64,000 nt of DNA from Synechococcus sp. CC9902 (GTDB taxonomy: Bacteria; Cyanobacteriota; Cyanobacteriia; PCC-6307; Cyanobiaceae). Below, piece after piece: positions 1-10,461 of this stretch (its first letter is position 1; each line of letters begins with the position of its first letter). The notes under the pieces were generated by a model, which was not told the origin of the DNA, did not search any database, and saw only the letters and a list, made by a program, of their open reading frames with translations. Made by a program: the position numbers and the translations under genes. The stretch covers positions 1,488,001-1,552,000 of the forward strand of contig NC_007513.1 of NCBI RefSeq assembly GCF_000012505.1, given 5' to 3'.

Positions 1-156
1 CGCTCGAGCCCCCGCGAGCTTGGGACTCAGTACAGGCGAGTAGTCGTATGCATCGCGGGAACATCGCAGCAACTGTCCGGGATCGTCCTGAAGATCCAGT
101 TCAGAAATATTGGCGAGATCATGTCTTAGAGCGAGAAGCGCATCGGCGCGAGTCAT
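1..156 (-). CDS. FAD-binding oxidase (GlcD-like), N-terminal fragment
   Basis: A reverse-strand reading frame starts with ATG at 156 and stays open for 52 codons to the window edge, so only the N-terminus is seen. The motif CSRDAYDYSPVL near residues 31-42 is typical of the start of FAD-linked oxidases of the glycolate oxidase/D-lactate dehydrogenase (GlcD) group, which oxidise 2-hydroxy acids. The FAD-binding PP-loop itself is outside the window. It lies 34 bases downstream of the amidohydrolase gene on the same strand, so it may be the third gene of that operon. The family assignment rests on a short motif only. Confidence 0.55.
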   Translation of the reverse strand, partial: MTRADALLALRHDLANISELDLQDDPGQLLRCSRDAYDYSPVLSPKLAGARA

Positions 157-190
157 GGCTGCAGACCGTTCACTCCAAAGTGTCTAACCG

Positions 191-1456
191 TTAGATGGAC
201 GCGAATGTCGGCGACAACCATTCACCTTGAACAAGAACACGCCGAGACGACGACCCGCGCAAGACATCCGACCAGCTCGTTCCCTTAACCGCCACGAAAT
301 CGGCAGGAGCACCCCGCCGCAGCACACCATCCCAAGACAGGCCAAGAACGCCGGCCGCCGCTGTCGTGAACGGAGCCAAACCAAGACGCTGCCAAGGCAA
401 AAGCTGCGTGAGTGGAATGGCAGCAGCCATCAACGCCAGAGGATCGAAATCACCAGCGGGGAACCAGGGATCAGCGACGTTGTCGCCAGCAACGGCCACC
501 CGGACACCGGATCGTTGGAGTTGACGGATGGGAGCCTGAGGCCGCTTCAGTGGAGTGAGGTCGGAGCATCGCTCTAACAACCAGGCATTCGTCAGGGGAA
601 GGGCAATCACCTGGAGATTGGCCGACATCATGCGCTCACCAAGCCGTTGCAACGCTGCCTGAGGCAGTAGCGAAAGGCTGCTGGCATGACTGCAGCTGAT
701 CGGCACCCTGACAGGAGTGATCTGCAGCGCCCGAAGCAGCTGTTTCACCCCTTGTGCCGGCGCATGGTCGGCTTCATCAATGTGCAAATCCACCGCAAGG
801 CCATGACGATCAGCCAAGCGAAGCAAAGCCTTCAACTGCTGATCCACGGCTGGCCCAAGCATCGATGGTTCCAATACACCGCCCAACAACCCACCGCACA
901 GAGCGAGACGCCTAGCCATAGATTCCGCCTCAGCGCTCGTCCAAAAGGCAAGGGGCGCCAGGGCTACCAGTTGAAGCTCCACTCGACCCTGCCAACGCCT
1001 TTGGAGCAGCTCAAGCGCCTCCCAACTCGACGCAGCGCCAGGACCACCACTATCAATGTGGCTACGGACGGCCCTCAAACCCTGCGTGAACGCTTGCTGT
1101 AGAGCCCTTTCTCCGCGGGACAACACCACCTCAGTCGAGCGAGATTGATGCTCCACCAAATTGGCCTTCAATGCCCCCTCGTAGGTGCCGAGAAGATTGG
1201 GATGGTCCTGCCATGTGAAGGCTTTATCGAGATGCACATGGGCATCAACAAACCGTGGCAGCACCACATGCGCTGGTGGAGGTTCACCCGCATCTAGAGG
1301 CCGTAGATCCTCCAAGAGGCCCTCACACCAATCGATTTGAACAGGAGTGAAACCCTCAAGCGTGCATGCCGGCACAGATTGATCAGCCGGAAGCTCAAGC
1401 AATCCCCGCGGGATCCAGGCTTGCAGGGAGTCGGATCGATTGAGGGTCTGATTCAC
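191..1456 (-). CDS. amidohydrolase, cytosine deaminase-like
   Basis: The 421-residue protein has the features of the metal-dependent amidohydrolase superfamily in order: an HVHLDK metal motif near residues 108-113, a HIDSGG segment, DLHIDEAD, CSHASS, and a late Asp in AVAGDNVADPW. This arrangement is closest to the cytosine deaminase/N-isopropylammelide hydrolase branch, which deaminates or hydrolyses C-N bonds of ring compounds in the cytoplasm. The actual substrate cannot be read from sequence. The start overlaps the stop of the upstream DUF4359-like gene by four bases, so the two are probably translated together, with the FAD oxidase following. Confidence 0.75.
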   Translation of the reverse strand: MNQTLNRSDSLQAWIPRGLLELPADQSVPACTLEGFTPVQIDWCEGLLEDLRPLDAGEPPPAHVVLPRFVDAHVHLDKAFTWQDHPNLLGTYEGALKANLVEHQSRSTEVVLSRGERALQQAFTQGLRAVRSHIDSGGPGAASSWEALELLQRRWQGRVELQLVALAPLAFWTSAEAESMARRLALCGGLLGGVLEPSMLGPAVDQQLKALLRLADRHGLAVDLHIDEADHAPAQGVKQLLRALQITPVRVPISCSHASSLSLLPQAALQRLGERMMSANLQVIALPLTNAWLLERCSDLTPLKRPQAPIRQLQRSGVRVAVAGDNVADPWFPAGDFDPLALMAAAIPLTQLLPWQRLGLAPFTTAAAGVLGLSWDGVLRRGAPADFVAVKGTSWSDVLRGSSSRRVLVQGEWLSPTFASI

Positions 1457-1884
1457 TCCTTCGTACCCGGATTCGTTTCAGCCCGCAGCACCACAAAACG
1501 ACCCGCCAATCCGAGACTTAAGACCTCCACCTCCGGCAGACTCAAACCCGGCAACAACGTCTCAGCTTCAAGTTGAGTGACATAAAAGCTGCCGATTCCG
1601 AAGTTCCAACGCGTTGTGAAGCGACCGGCCAAATCAGCAAGAGCCCCTCGCTGCGATGTCACCAGAGCGGAACAATCTTTGACCCATAACCGCAGCAACA
1701 TCGATAACGCGTTTTCGTCGCAGAGTTCTGCAGTAGCGAGAAGCACCAACTGATCACCGGCATGGGCTTCGTAATCATCAAAGGACGGGTTGGTCCAAAT
1801 GAGCGCCAGAGCCCCAGCGACACCAAAGCTCGCCGCCAGCAATGCCGTGACGGGCGGATGCTGACGTGTGAAAAAGCGGGACAC
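1453..1884 (-). CDS. DUF4359-like membrane-anchored protein
   Basis: This 143-residue protein has one hydrophobic segment (about residues 12-32) followed by TNPSFDDYEAHAGDQL, the pattern by which I recognise the cyanobacterial DUF4359 family, and two later cysteines. The topology suggests a single membrane anchor with the rest outside the cytoplasm. No biochemical role is known to me for the family. It is the first gene of a short operon with the amidohydrolase (4-base ATGA overlap) and lies divergent to tRNA-His, about 40 bases away. Confidence 0.6.
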   Translation of the reverse strand: MSRFFTRQHPPVTALLAASFGVAGALALIWTNPSFDDYEAHAGDQLVLLATAELCDENALSMLLRLWVKDCSALVTSQRGALADLAGRFTTRWNFGIGSFYVTQLEAETLLPGLSLPEVEVLSLGLAGRFVVLRAETNPGTKE

Positions 1885-1925
1885 TTGGTGAGCCGTGGCA
1901 CGAATTGGTAGATTCTTACCGACAC

Positions 1926-1999
1926 GGCGGGTGTCGCCAAGTGGTTAAGGCAGCGGCTTGTGGTGCCGCCATCCGGGGGTTCGAATCCCCTCATCCGCC
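1926..1999 (+). tRNA. trnH: tRNA-His (anticodon GTG)
   Basis: A full cloverleaf can be drawn. The acceptor stem uses 1927-1933 paired with 1992-1998, and G1926 pairs with C1999 as the extra G-1:C73 pair diagnostic of histidine tRNA. The D arm begins GCCAAGTGG, the anticodon loop TTGTGGT carries GTG, and the T arm contains GGTTCGAATCC. The CCA end is not encoded. Confidence 0.97.
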
Positions 2000-2101
2000 C
2001 TCAACTTTCAGCCTGGCTTGCATCGCTTCTTTCCGAACGGATTGGATGGCGTTAGGAATCAACCACAAAAGGTTTGCACCGCAATATCAGAAGATGGGGA
2101 G

Positions 2102-3520
2102 ATGACAGCGACATCCCTGAAAACGTTGACCCCACCGTCTAAACAGGGGCTGGATCAAAACCGTCGCAGCTATTGGATTACCACCTTTGGCTGCCAAATG
2201 AACAAAGCCGACTCCGAGCGGATGGCAGGGATCCTCGAGTCGATGGGGTACTGCGAAGCGACAGCAGAACTCGACGCGGATTTGGTTCTCTACAACACCT
2301 GCACCATCCGCGATAACGCCGAACAGAAGGTTTACAGCTATTTGGGTCGACAGGCTCAGCGAAAACGGGACAACCCCAACCTCACCCTTGTGGTGGCTGG
2401 ATGCGTCGCACAACAAGAAGGTGAATCGCTACTCCGTCGTGTGCCTGAGCTGGATCTCGTCATGGGGCCTCAGCACGCCAATCGCCTCGAGACCCTTCTG
2501 CAGCAGGTGGATAGCGGGCAGCAGGTTGTCGCCACAGAAGAGCATCACATCCTTGAAGACATCACAACTGCCCGGCGCGACAGCGCTATTTGCGGGTGGG
2601 TCAATGTGATTTATGGATGCAATGAACGCTGTACCTACTGCGTTGTGCCATCCGTACGTGGACAAGAACAATCCCGTCGGCCTGAGGCGATCCGACTTGA
2701 AATGGAGGGCTTAGCGGCCCAAGGATTTAAAGAAATCACGCTGCTGGGACAAAACATTGATGCCTATGGGCGCGATTTACCTGGGATCACAGCGGAAGGA
2801 CGCCGTGAACACACCCTGACGGATCTCCTTCACCATGTTCATGACGTCGAGGGAATTGAACGCCTGCGGTTTGCCACGAGTCATCCGAGATATTTCACCG
2901 AACGATTAATTGATGCCTGCGCTGACCTTTCCAAAGTCTGCGAACACTTTCATATCCCCTTTCAAAGCGGTGATAACGCCTTGCTGAAGTCGATGGCCCG
3001 TGGTTACACCGTGGAGCGCTACCGCAGAATCATCGACCGCATTCGCGATCGGATGCCCGATGCCTCGATTAGCGCTGATGTGATTGTGGGTTTTCCTGGC
3101 GAAACAGATGCCCAATACCGTCGAACCTTGGATCTAATTGACGAGATCGCCTTCGATCAGGTGAACACAGCTGCCTATTCACCAAGGCCAAATACCCCCG
3201 CTGCTACTTGGGACAATCAGCTCCCAGAAAGCGTGAAGGTCGAGCGTCTCAAGGAAATCAATGCCTTGGTTGAACGCAATGCCCGCGAACGCAATATCCG
3301 GTATCAAGGTCGAACGGAAGAGGTTCTCGCCGAGGGCATCAATCCCAAGGACCCTGAACAACTCATGGGTCGTACACGCACTAACCGGCTCACCTTTTTC
3401 AGTGCCACATCACCCGATGGGCATCTCTACCAGCCTGGTGATCTTGTGAACGTTCGCATCGATGCGGTGCGTTCCTTTTCTCTGAGCGGCACCCCCCTGC
3501 CCAGTAACGCATTGCACTGA
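2102..3520 (+). CDS. miaB: tRNA-2-methylthio-N6-dimethylallyladenosine synthase MiaB
   Basis: The 472-residue protein is a radical-SAM methylthiotransferase that adds the 2-methylthio group to i6A37 of tRNAs reading UNN codons. It has the N-terminal UPF0004 domain ([16 protein letters not shown]; cysteines for the second Fe-S cluster), the radical-SAM motif with C173, C177 and C180 (GCNERCTYC), and a C-terminal TRAM domain. The reading frame is open upstream of 2102, but the upstream part overlaps tRNA-His and does not look like protein, so I chose ATG 2102. The gene is followed by ddl after 39 bases. Confidence 0.95.
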   Translation: MTATSLKTLTPPSKQGLDQNRRSYWITTFGCQMNKADSERMAGILESMGYCEATAELDADLVLYNTCTIRDNAEQKVYSYLGRQAQRKRDNPNLTLVVAGCVAQQEGESLLRRVPELDLVMGPQHANRLETLLQQVDSGQQVVATEEHHILEDITTARRDSAICGWVNVIYGCNERCTYCVVPSVRGQEQSRRPEAIRLEMEGLAAQGFKEITLLGQNIDAYGRDLPGITAEGRREHTLTDLLHHVHDVEGIERLRFATSHPRYFTERLIDACADLSKVCEHFHIPFQSGDNALLKSMARGYTVERYRRIIDRIRDRMPDASISADVIVGFPGETDAQYRRTLDLIDEIAFDQVNTAAYSPRPNTPAATWDNQLPESVKVERLKEINALVERNARERNIRYQGRTEEVLAEGINPKDPEQLMGRTRTNRLTFFSATSPDGHLYQPGDLVNVRIDAVRSFSLSGTPLPSNALH

Positions 3521-3559
3521 TACGTTTGGCGCTCTTGTTTCACGGGGTCAGCCTGAGCC

Positions 3560-4612
3560 ATGGAGTCGCGACCCACAACGATCGGTCTTGTTTTTGGCGG
3601 CTACTCCGGCGAGCACGAGGTCTCCATTCGGTCAGCGACCACCGTCATCCATGGTCTGCGAAGCGGTGAAAACAGTCAGCGCTACCGCGTGATTCCGTTC
3701 TATATCGACCAGGAAGGTCGCTGGTGGGGGGAGGCGTTCGCCAATCGTGTCTTGGCGAGTCAAAAGCCCATCGAGCCGCCTCATTCCATCGAAACCAAAG
3801 GATTTAGAGAGCTTCCCGAGGGCAGTGAAACCGTTCAGGTGTGGTACCCGGTTTTGCATGGACCCAACGGAGAAGACGGAACTGTTCAAGGCTTGTTTCA
3901 GCTGATGCGTCAACCCTTTGTTGGTGCAGGAGTCCTTGGATCAGCAGTGAGCATGGACAAGCTTGCGATGAAAGCAGCGTTCGCTGGTGCTGGCCTGTCT
4001 CAAGTGCCTTACGTCGGCCTCAATGCTTCCGATCTCGGTGATTCCGCCCGGCGTGAACATGTTTTGGATCGGATCGAAGCCGAACTGCACTACCCATGCT
4101 TTGTGAAGCCAGCGAATCTCGGCTCGTCCGTGGGGATCAGCAAAGTGCGCAACCGTCATGAGCTGGAAACAGGCCTCGACCATGCGGCGCAGCTCGACCC
4201 TCGGCTGGTGGTGGAACAGGGCGTTGATGCCCGAGAGCTGGAGTGCGCTGTTCTCGGGCGACATCAGCTTCGATCGTCTGTTGTTGGAGAAGTTCGCTTC
4301 GACGCGGATTGGTATGACTACACAACGAAATACACCGCCGGACTAAGTACAACGGTGATCCCGGCTGAGCTACCGGAAGGTGTCGCAGAGCGTGTTCAGC
4401 AACAAGCCCTCGAAGCCTGTGCAGCACTGGGCGTTGTTGGAATGGCCCGGGTGGATTTTTTCTACGACAACACCAGTCATCAACTCTGGATCAATGAGAT
4501 CAATACCCTGCCCGGCTTCACAAGTCAGAGCATGTACCCCATGCTCTGGGAGGCCAGTGGAGTAACACTCGACCAGCTCGTGCACAAACTGGTTCAATCA
4601 GCAGGAGAATGA
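3560..4612 (+). CDS. ddl: D-alanine--D-alanine ligase
   Basis: The 350-residue ATP-grasp enzyme joins two D-alanines for peptidoglycan precursors in the cytoplasm. The N-terminus [16 protein letters not shown] is the family's nucleotide/substrate motif, the central ATP-grasp part includes [16 protein letters not shown], and the C-terminal [17 protein letters not shown] carries the metal-binding Glu/Asn and the D-Ala-binding loop. Full length compared with the family. It opens a wall/division cluster with the hypothetical gene at 4635, ftsQ and ftsZ, all on the same strand. Confidence 0.96.
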
Positions 4613-4634
4613 AAGCAGCGTCCCCACTGTCCCG

Positions 4635-5045
4635 ATGAGTCACGGACTGCTCTGGCTTCCACTGCTATTTGCCTTCGTCCTGTTGGCCTCCCTTGGTTGG
4701 TTGGAACGTCGACGTCAGACGTTGTTCCGCACCTGGGCCAAGGGGTCAGAGCTCGCCAAACTTGACGGCAGCGGCGGAGCACAGCTTAAAAATGGGCAGC
4801 TCCATTGGAGCCGATTTGAAGCTGGAAAATTTCAAGATCAGGGAAGCTTCGACGTTTGCAAACTCGAATTGGTTGAACTCATGGCCCTCGCATCGGGCGA
4901 TGCACCCCTCACCGACGAATCCCAAGGACCCTGTCGCCTGAGGCTGGTGGGCAAAGGCTTGCAGATGGATGTGCCGTTTGCCGATGCCGAACGGGCCAGA
5001 AACTGGGGGGGCCAACTGATGGCACGCGCCCGCTGCGATCTTTGA
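4635..5045 (+). CDS. conserved cyanobacterial membrane-anchored protein between ddl and ftsQ
   Basis: This 136-residue protein starts with one clear transmembrane segment (about residues 4-22), then has an arginine-rich stop-transfer stretch and a soluble domain of mixed charge with no motif I recognise. It sits 22 bases after ddl and its stop overlaps the TTG start of ftsQ, so it is very likely co-translated with division genes. A role in envelope assembly or division would be an inference from position only. Confidence 0.7.
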   Translation: MSHGLLWLPLLFAFVLLASLGWLERRRQTLFRTWAKGSELAKLDGSGGAQLKNGQLHWSRFEAGKFQDQGSFDVCKLELVELMALASGDAPLTDESQGPCRLRLVGKGLQMDVPFADAERARNWGGQLMARARCDL

Positions 5046-5899
5046 CCCCGAAGTCAGACCGGACTGTGGCATCCCGCACTGAACGATCACAACGTCCCCT
5101 CTCTCCGCAACTCGCACGGCGTCGAGAACTGCGCCAGCGCAAACGCCGAGAGCTTGCTGTTCAAACATGGCGTGTGGTGATTTGTCTATTGCTCGGCAAC
5201 GGCCTTGGCTGGTTGTTGTTGCGCCATGGATGGACCATGGACAGCATCGACAACATTGTGATCAGCGGTGATTCAGGCCTCAGAGCTGAACAAGTGGCCC
5301 AAGCGGGGCAGTTGTCTTTTCCTCAGCCTTTATTTCAACTGAGTCCTGCGGAGCTGGAGCGCCAACTTCTCCGCGACCTTCCGGTGCAATCAGCAACCGT
5401 CGAAAGGCGCCTCCATCCAGCCCGCATCGAAGTCCATCTGCTGCGTCAAACGCCGGTGGCTCGTGCGACACGACAACAAGCGGGATTACGAGAGCGCGGA
5501 ATGGTCGATTCCGACGCTCGTTGGATCCCCCTCAGTGCTAACTCGACAATGCCCACGCCGTTATCGGCCATCACCGTTCATGGCTGGAGGCTGTCTCAAC
5601 GACCCGCCATTGCCCAACTCCTTCAAGATCGCAACCGATTTCAAGGCAAGCTCCAAACCATCACGGTGCATCCCGATGGAGCAATCAGCTTGCGGACCAG
5701 CAGCACCGGTCGCATCGACCTCGGACAAGATCGCGGACGATTAAATGAACAAATTGACGCCATCGTTCAGCTGAGACGAACCCTGCCGCCGGAGTTATTG
5801 AAGCCGAATCAGGGTTACCTCGATCTCACAAATCCCGACCGCCCCGAGCTTCAGCTACCCGTGACATCTGTTCCCGCTGAAGAAGCCCCAATCCCTTGA
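5042..5899 (+). CDS. ftsQ: cell division protein FtsQ (POTRA domain)
   Basis: The 285-residue protein has a basic cytoplasmic N-terminus, one membrane span around residues 40-60, and a periplasmic region starting IDNIVISGDSGL, as in POTRA domains of FtsQ/DivIB. It belongs to the divisome and links FtsZ-ring events to septal wall synthesis. The start is a TTG overlapping the TGA of the gene before it (TTGA), which implies translational coupling. ftsZ follows after 85 bases. Confidence 0.88.
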   Translation: MTPKSDRTVASRTERSQRPLSPQLARRRELRQRKRRELAVQTWRVVICLLLGNGLGWLLLRHGWTMDSIDNIVISGDSGLRAEQVAQAGQLSFPQPLFQLSPAELERQLLRDLPVQSATVERRLHPARIEVHLLRQTPVARATRQQAGLRERGMVDSDARWIPLSANSTMPTPLSAITVHGWRLSQRPAIAQLLQDRNRFQGKLQTITVHPDGAISLRTSSTGRIDLGQDRGRLNEQIDAIVQLRRTLPPELLKPNQGYLDLTNPDRPELQLPVTSVPAEEAPIP

Positions 5900-5984
5900 G
5901 TGAGAAACGCTGCACTCCCTCAACGTCGATCAACCTGTCTTTAGTTGAGGCTAATTCGAGCCAATAACTGCTCTCAGAGACATA

Positions 5985-7130
5985 ATGCAGCCACACATCA
6001 CTCAATCTGCCGAAGCGATGGAGATGGCGAGCGGTCGAACCTCCTTAGAAAGTGCTGGTATTCAACCCAGCCAGTCGGCTCGCATCGAGGTCATCGGCGT
6101 CGGTGGTGGCGGAAGCAATGCGGTGAACCGCATGATCCTGAGCGACCTTGATGGCGTCGCTTATCGCGTTCTCAATACGGATGCGCAAGCGCTGATCCAG
6201 TCGCAGGCCATTCACCGCCTGCAACTCGGCCAAACCTTGACCCGAGGACTAGGTGCCGGCGGCAACCCCACCATCGGCCAAAAAGCTGCGGAAGAATCCC
6301 GCACCGATCTGCATGATTCGCTGCAAGGCGCCGATTTGGTGTTCATCGCGGCTGGCATGGGCGGCGGAACAGGAACGGGTGCTGCCCCCGTTGTCGCGGA
6401 AGTCGCCCGTGAGATTGGTGCCCTCACCGTCGGCATCGTCACAAAACCCTTCAGCTTTGAAGGGCGTCGGCGCATGCGCCAGGCCGATGAAGGAATTGCT
6501 CGGTTAGCTGAGCACGTCGACACTCTGATTGTGATTCCGAACGATCGCCTCCGTGATGCAATCGCAGGCTCACCGCTTCAAGAAGCATTCCGCAGCGCTG
6601 ACGACGTTTTGCGGATGGGTGTCAAAGGCATTAGCGACATCATTACTTGCCCTGGCCTTGTCAACGTTGACTTTGCCGATGTCCGCTCGGTGATGACCGA
6701 AGCCGGAACAGCACTTCTCGGCATTGGCATCGGGTCTGGTCGTTCCCGTGCGATCGAAGCAGCACAAGCGGCAATCGCCAGCCCACTTCTGGAAACAGAA
6801 CGCATCGATGGAGCGAAGGGCTGTGTCATCAACATCAGCGGTGGCAAGGACATGACCCTTGAGGACATGACCACAGCCTCTGAAGTGATTTACGACGTGG
6901 TGGATCCAGAAGCCAACATCATTGTTGGTGCCGTCGTTGATGAAGCGCTTGAAGGAGAGATTCACGTCACCGTGATCGCTACAGGCTTCGAAAACAACAA
7001 GACCTATCGCTCTGAACGCACAAATCGCGTCTCCAGCAATCCTTTATCGCCGCAAATCGCGGAGGAAAATGGAGCCCGGATTCCTGAGTTTTTAAGACGC
7101 CGGCAACAGGAAACCGAAAACCAGAGCTGA
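5985..7130 (+). CDS. ftsZ: cell division GTPase FtsZ
   Basis: The 381-residue tubulin homologue polymerises into the division ring. The nucleotide-binding motifs are all visible: [13 protein letters not shown] near residues 37-49, the tubulin signature [13 protein letters not shown], the T7-loop region with [11 protein letters not shown], and a short C-terminal peptide ending [10 protein letters not shown] that normally binds FtsA/SepF-like partners. The N-terminal extension of about 33 residues before the core is usual in cyanobacteria. It is the last gene of the ddl-ftsQ-ftsZ cluster. Confidence 0.97.
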   Translation: MQPHITQSAEAMEMASGRTSLESAGIQPSQSARIEVIGVGGGGSNAVNRMILSDLDGVAYRVLNTDAQALIQSQAIHRLQLGQTLTRGLGAGGNPTIGQKAAEESRTDLHDSLQGADLVFIAAGMGGGTGTGAAPVVAEVAREIGALTVGIVTKPFSFEGRRRMRQADEGIARLAEHVDTLIVIPNDRLRDAIAGSPLQEAFRSADDVLRMGVKGISDIITCPGLVNVDFADVRSVMTEAGTALLGIGIGSGRSRAIEAAQAAIASPLLETERIDGAKGCVINISGGKDMTLEDMTTASEVIYDVVDPEANIIVGAVVDEALEGEIHVTVIATGFENNKTYRSERTNRVSSNPLSPQIAEENGARIPEFLRRRQQETENQS

Positions 7131-7145
7131 TATCAGCATTGTTTG

Positions 7146-7243
7146 GTGACCCGGAGTCCACGCCTGTCCTGAGCATCCCGTGTGGCTGCTACCTTCCGGT
7201 CCTGACCAGATTTGGGCGTCAGAACCGCATGGGTCCGAGTCAC
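7146..7243 (-). ncRNA. ffs: signal recognition particle RNA (4.5S type)
   Basis: On the reverse strand the apical segment GGTCAGGACCGGAAGGTAGC, followed by AGCC, matches the universal SRP domain IV tetraloop (GGAA) and asymmetric loop, positions about 7180-7205. The two ends (GTGAC at 7243-7239 and GTCAC at 7150-7146) pair to form one long hairpin of about 98 nucleotides, the usual bacterial size. It lies between ftsZ and panB in the opposite direction. Exact ends are estimated from the pairing. Confidence 0.9.
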
Positions 7244-7284
7244 TGCGATGCTAGCAATGTGATGCAGGGGAGAGCAAAAGTTTC

Positions 7285-8097
7285 ATGCGTCCCTTCGACC
7301 TGATCCGTTTCAAGCAGAGCGGACGCCCAATCACCATGCTGACGGCTTGGGATTGCTTGTCGGCTGCCCTCGTTGAGGCGGCTGGGGCCGACGTGGTTTT
7401 GGTGGGTGATTCGTTGGGGATGGTGGCGCTGGGCCATGCCACAACGCTGCCAGTCACCCTCGATCAAATGCTGCATCACACCCTGGCTGTAGCCAGAGGG
7501 TTTACGGCATCCCATGACCAGCAGCCGCTGCTCGTTTGTGACTTGCCCTTCCTTAGCTATCAATGCGGTCCAGACCTTGCTGTGGCTGCCGCAGGAAAAC
7601 TGCTCAAAGAATCCTCCGCAGCGGCGGTGAAACTAGAGGGAGCAGATCCCGAGATCGTGGCTGTGGTGGACCGGCTAGTGCGAATGGGCATCCCGGTCAT
7701 GGGTCACTTGGGCCTGACGCCTCAAGCGGTGCATCGTTTGGGGTACCGACGCCAAGCCCTGGATCCAGTGAGTCAAGACCGGCTGATCGAACAGGCCTTG
7801 ACCCTGGAAAAAACAGGTTGTTTTGCCCTCGTGCTGGAGCATGTCCCCAGTGAGCTGGCCGCGCGAGCAAGGCATGAGCTCGGAATTCCTGTGATTGGCA
7901 TTGGCGCCGGAGACGACTGCGATGGGCAGGTCCGTGTCACAGCAGATCTCTTGGGCCTGACCCCACATCAACCTCCATTCAGCCCCCCCCAATTGAATGG
8001 ACGCCAGCTTTGTATTGAGGCCCTCAGGGGCTGGATACAGGAGCACCAGAGCAGCTCTCCCACCACAGCACCACCTCAAGCAGAACCCGATTGCTGA
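7285..8097 (+). CDS. panB: 3-methyl-2-oxobutanoate hydroxymethyltransferase
   Basis: The 270-residue enzyme makes ketopantoate from alpha-ketoisovalerate and methylene-tetrahydrofolate, the first committed step of pantothenate/CoA synthesis. Visible family segments are [33 protein letters not shown] (Mg-binding Asp), [16 protein letters not shown] and the catalytic region with [10 protein letters not shown]. Length is normal. Its last 74 bases overlap the end of hemW on the other strand. Confidence 0.95.
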   Translation: MRPFDLIRFKQSGRPITMLTAWDCLSAALVEAAGADVVLVGDSLGMVALGHATTLPVTLDQMLHHTLAVARGFTASHDQQPLLVCDLPFLSYQCGPDLAVAAAGKLLKESSAAAVKLEGADPEIVAVVDRLVRMGIPVMGHLGLTPQAVHRLGYRRQALDPVSQDRLIEQALTLEKTGCFALVLEHVPSELAARARHELGIPVIGIGAGDDCDGQVRVTADLLGLTPHQPPFSPPQLNGRQLCIEALRGWIQEHQSSSPTTAPPQAEPDC

Positions 8098-9226
8098 GGG
8101 CCATCCCCTCTGGATCTTTTAAACACCAGCGACCGGCACGCCGCTGCATCAATCCCTCTTTGAGGAATGGAGCCCATCGCTCTTCCAAGGATGTGATCTG
8201 AGCAGAGCTCAGATCGAATGCAGTCAAATCCATTCCCTCCTCACGCCGCAAGCCCACCAGCAGCTGCTCATCGAGGGGCACTCCGAATCCACCCTCCGGT
8301 TCGCGAGGATCGTTTAACCACGCTGAATAGGCCTCACGGGTCCGCGGTCGAGCGACGCGTTCTCCCCATGGGGCGGATGTTGCCCCCATGCCAAATCCCC
8401 ACCAACCGGATCCGCTCCAATACACCCGGTTGTGCCGCGATGCATGGCCAGGTCTTGCATGGTTCGAAATTTCGTAGCGGCGAAAACCCGCTTCGGATAG
8501 GCGCGAGGATGTCAGTGCCATCAGATCGCACGAAACATCGTCGTCGGGCAAGGTCAGGTCACCGTGATGAAGCCTGTGGTGGAAAACGGTTCCAGGTTCA
8601 ACAGAAAGGTCGTAGATCGAGATATGAGGCGATCCACAGGCGATGGCCTGATTCAATTGATGGCACCAGTCCTCAAGGGTCTGCCCAGGGAGGCTCTGAA
8701 TCAAATCCAAGCTCCAGGAGCTCAGTTCACCAGACCGATGGGCATCGTCCATCCATTCGCAGGCCTCTAAAAGATCCTTGGAGCGATGGCGTCGACCCAA
8801 TTGTTCCAAGACCCCATCGTCAAAACTTTGCCCTCCAAGACTGATCCGATTCACCCCAAAGGCCAAAACTTCCTTCAGCTGATGCTGATCAAAACTGGCG
8901 GGATCCATCTCCAGGGTGATTTCCGCACCTTCTTGCAGGCCATAACGCAACCGAAGCTGACCCAGTAACTCGGCGATCTGAGCTGGGCTTAAAAGCGATG
9001 GAGTTCCGCCACCGAAGTACACCGTTGAAAGCGGTGGACCCTTTGGCGCAGAAGCGATCTCGTGATGCAAGACCTGGAGATAACTTTGGATCGAAGCACT
9101 CCCTGGTCCCTGGCCACCGCGGGCCCGATCTCCGAGGGGAACAACAGCAAAGTCGCAGTAGTAACAGCGACGGTGGCAGAAGGGAATGTGGAGGTAGGCG
9201 CTGCGAGGTGGAGCGGGATAAGGCAT
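8024..9226 (-). CDS. hemW: HemW-like radical SAM protein (formerly 'oxygen-independent coproporphyrinogen oxidase')
   Basis: The 400-residue protein starts [18 protein letters not shown], the radical-SAM motif CxxxCxxC followed by the F/Y typical of the HemN/HemW group, then [10 protein letters not shown] and the SLGGQSFDD segment. Marine cyanobacteria usually carry this shorter form, which in other bacteria is a heme chaperone rather than a coproporphyrinogen oxidase; the choice is inferred from length and the N-terminal motif. It overlaps panB by 74 bases tail-to-tail and is divergent from the PIN/TRAM gene with about 39 bases between starts. Confidence 0.88.
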   Translation of the reverse strand: MPYPAPPRSAYLHIPFCHRRCYYCDFAVVPLGDRARGGQGPGSASIQSYLQVLHHEIASAPKGPPLSTVYFGGGTPSLLSPAQIAELLGQLRLRYGLQEGAEITLEMDPASFDQHQLKEVLAFGVNRISLGGQSFDDGVLEQLGRRHRSKDLLEACEWMDDAHRSGELSSWSLDLIQSLPGQTLEDWCHQLNQAIACGSPHISIYDLSVEPGTVFHHRLHHGDLTLPDDDVSCDLMALTSSRLSEAGFRRYEISNHARPGHASRHNRVYWSGSGWWGFGMGATSAPWGERVARPRTREAYSAWLNDPREPEGGFGVPLDEQLLVGLRREEGMDLTAFDLSSAQITSLEERWAPFLKEGLMQRRAGRWCLKDPEGMALSNRVLLEVVLWWESCSGAPVSSP

Positions 9227-9265
9227 GCTTCGATTATTCGGACTGAGCTGCCACGACCTGAACCC

Positions 9266-10432
9266 ATGGTGGATCCGCTCATCCTGCTGCTGTTCATCCT
9301 CTCTGGCTCAGCCGCTGGGTGGATGGGAATTCATCTCCTTCCGATCGGGGTGGTGAATGAAACCACCGATGCGGAACAACTTCGTTTGATCCTGACCGCG
9401 TCAGGCGGTGGCATCGGATTGATCGCTGGATTGGTCTTCAAAAGGCTGCGGATCAGCCTGATGCAGCAGGTCCGCACGATGCCGACCGACCTGCTCGTGA
9501 GCCGAGCCTTGGGATTAATCCTGGGCTTGCTGGTAGCCAACTTGTTGCTGCTTCCAGTTTTGCTGCTGCCTTTCTCTGGCGGCGTTGCCTTAGTGAAGCC
9601 ACTTCTGGCAGTCGTTAGCAATGTGTTTTTCGGAATTTTGGGAAGCAACCTTGCCGAAGTGCACGGTCGCACCCTGCTTCGACTATTCAACCCAGCAAGC
9701 ACAGAGGCGCTTCTTGTGGCCGATGGGGTGCTCACCCCTGCCACCGCAAAAATCCTCGATACAAGCGTGATCATCGATGGACGGATTCGCGGCATGCTCG
9801 CCTGTGGCCTGTTGGAAGGTCAGGTGATCGTTGCGGAGTCTGTGATCGATGAGATGCAGCAACTGTCGGATTCCACCAACATCGAAAAACGGGCTAAAGG
9901 GCGACGAGGACTGAAATTACTGAGAGATTTACGTGAAACCTATGGCCGCAGGCTGGTGATCAACAGCACCCGGTACGACGGCAAAGGCACCGACGACCGA
10001 TTGCTTCAGCTCGCAGGCGATACCGGCGGAACTTTGGTAACAGCAGACTTCAACCTGGCCCAAGTCGCTCAAGTGAAATCCCTCAAAGTGATGAATCTGA
10101 GTGAGCTAGTCATTGCGCTTCGCCCAGAAGTACAACCCGGTGATGAACTCAATTTAAAAATCGTTCGGGAAGGCAAAGAATCCAGCCAAGGAGTTGGCTA
10201 CCTCGAAGACGGAACGATGGTGGTGATCAATGATGCGCGGGAACTCATTGGTCAGCGTCGTCCTGTCGTGGTAACCGGTGCCTTACAAACACCAACCGGT
10301 CGCATGGTGTTTGGTCGGCTCGAGACCAACAAAGACAGCAAAACCACTAGTAAGGGAAAAAGTCAGGGCAAGACCGAGGCCAAGACCAAAACTGATCAAA
10401 CCACGACTCAACGACCCATCGACCCCCGCTAG
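9266..10432 (+). CDS. membrane-anchored PIN/TRAM domain protein
   Basis: From ATG 9266 the protein has 388 residues. It starts with several transmembrane segments (about residues 2-115). A PIN nuclease domain follows, opening with KILDTSVIIDGRI (metal-binding Asp at 165), and then a TRAM domain around residues 290-350. The tail is rich in Lys and Thr. This architecture is that of the YacL family, thought to act on RNA at the membrane, but the target is unknown. The longer open frame back to 9062 overlaps hemW and was not used. clpR follows after 29 bases. Confidence 0.85.
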   Translation: MVDPLILLLFILSGSAAGWMGIHLLPIGVVNETTDAEQLRLILTASGGGIGLIAGLVFKRLRISLMQQVRTMPTDLLVSRALGLILGLLVANLLLLPVLLLPFSGGVALVKPLLAVVSNVFFGILGSNLAEVHGRTLLRLFNPASTEALLVADGVLTPATAKILDTSVIIDGRIRGMLACGLLEGQVIVAESVIDEMQQLSDSTNIEKRAKGRRGLKLLRDLRETYGRRLVINSTRYDGKGTDDRLLQLAGDTGGTLVTADFNLAQVAQVKSLKVMNLSELVIALRPEVQPGDELNLKIVREGKESSQGVGYLEDGTMVVINDARELIGQRRPVVVTGALQTPTGRMVFGRLETNKDSKTTSKGKSQGKTEAKTKTDQTTTQRPIDPR

Positions 10433-10461
10433 GCTTTTTTCACTCGAGATGATGCGAGGAA

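Noticed and set aside
1958-2101. Upstream extension of miaB
   Set aside because: It runs through tRNA-His and does not match the MiaB N-terminus.
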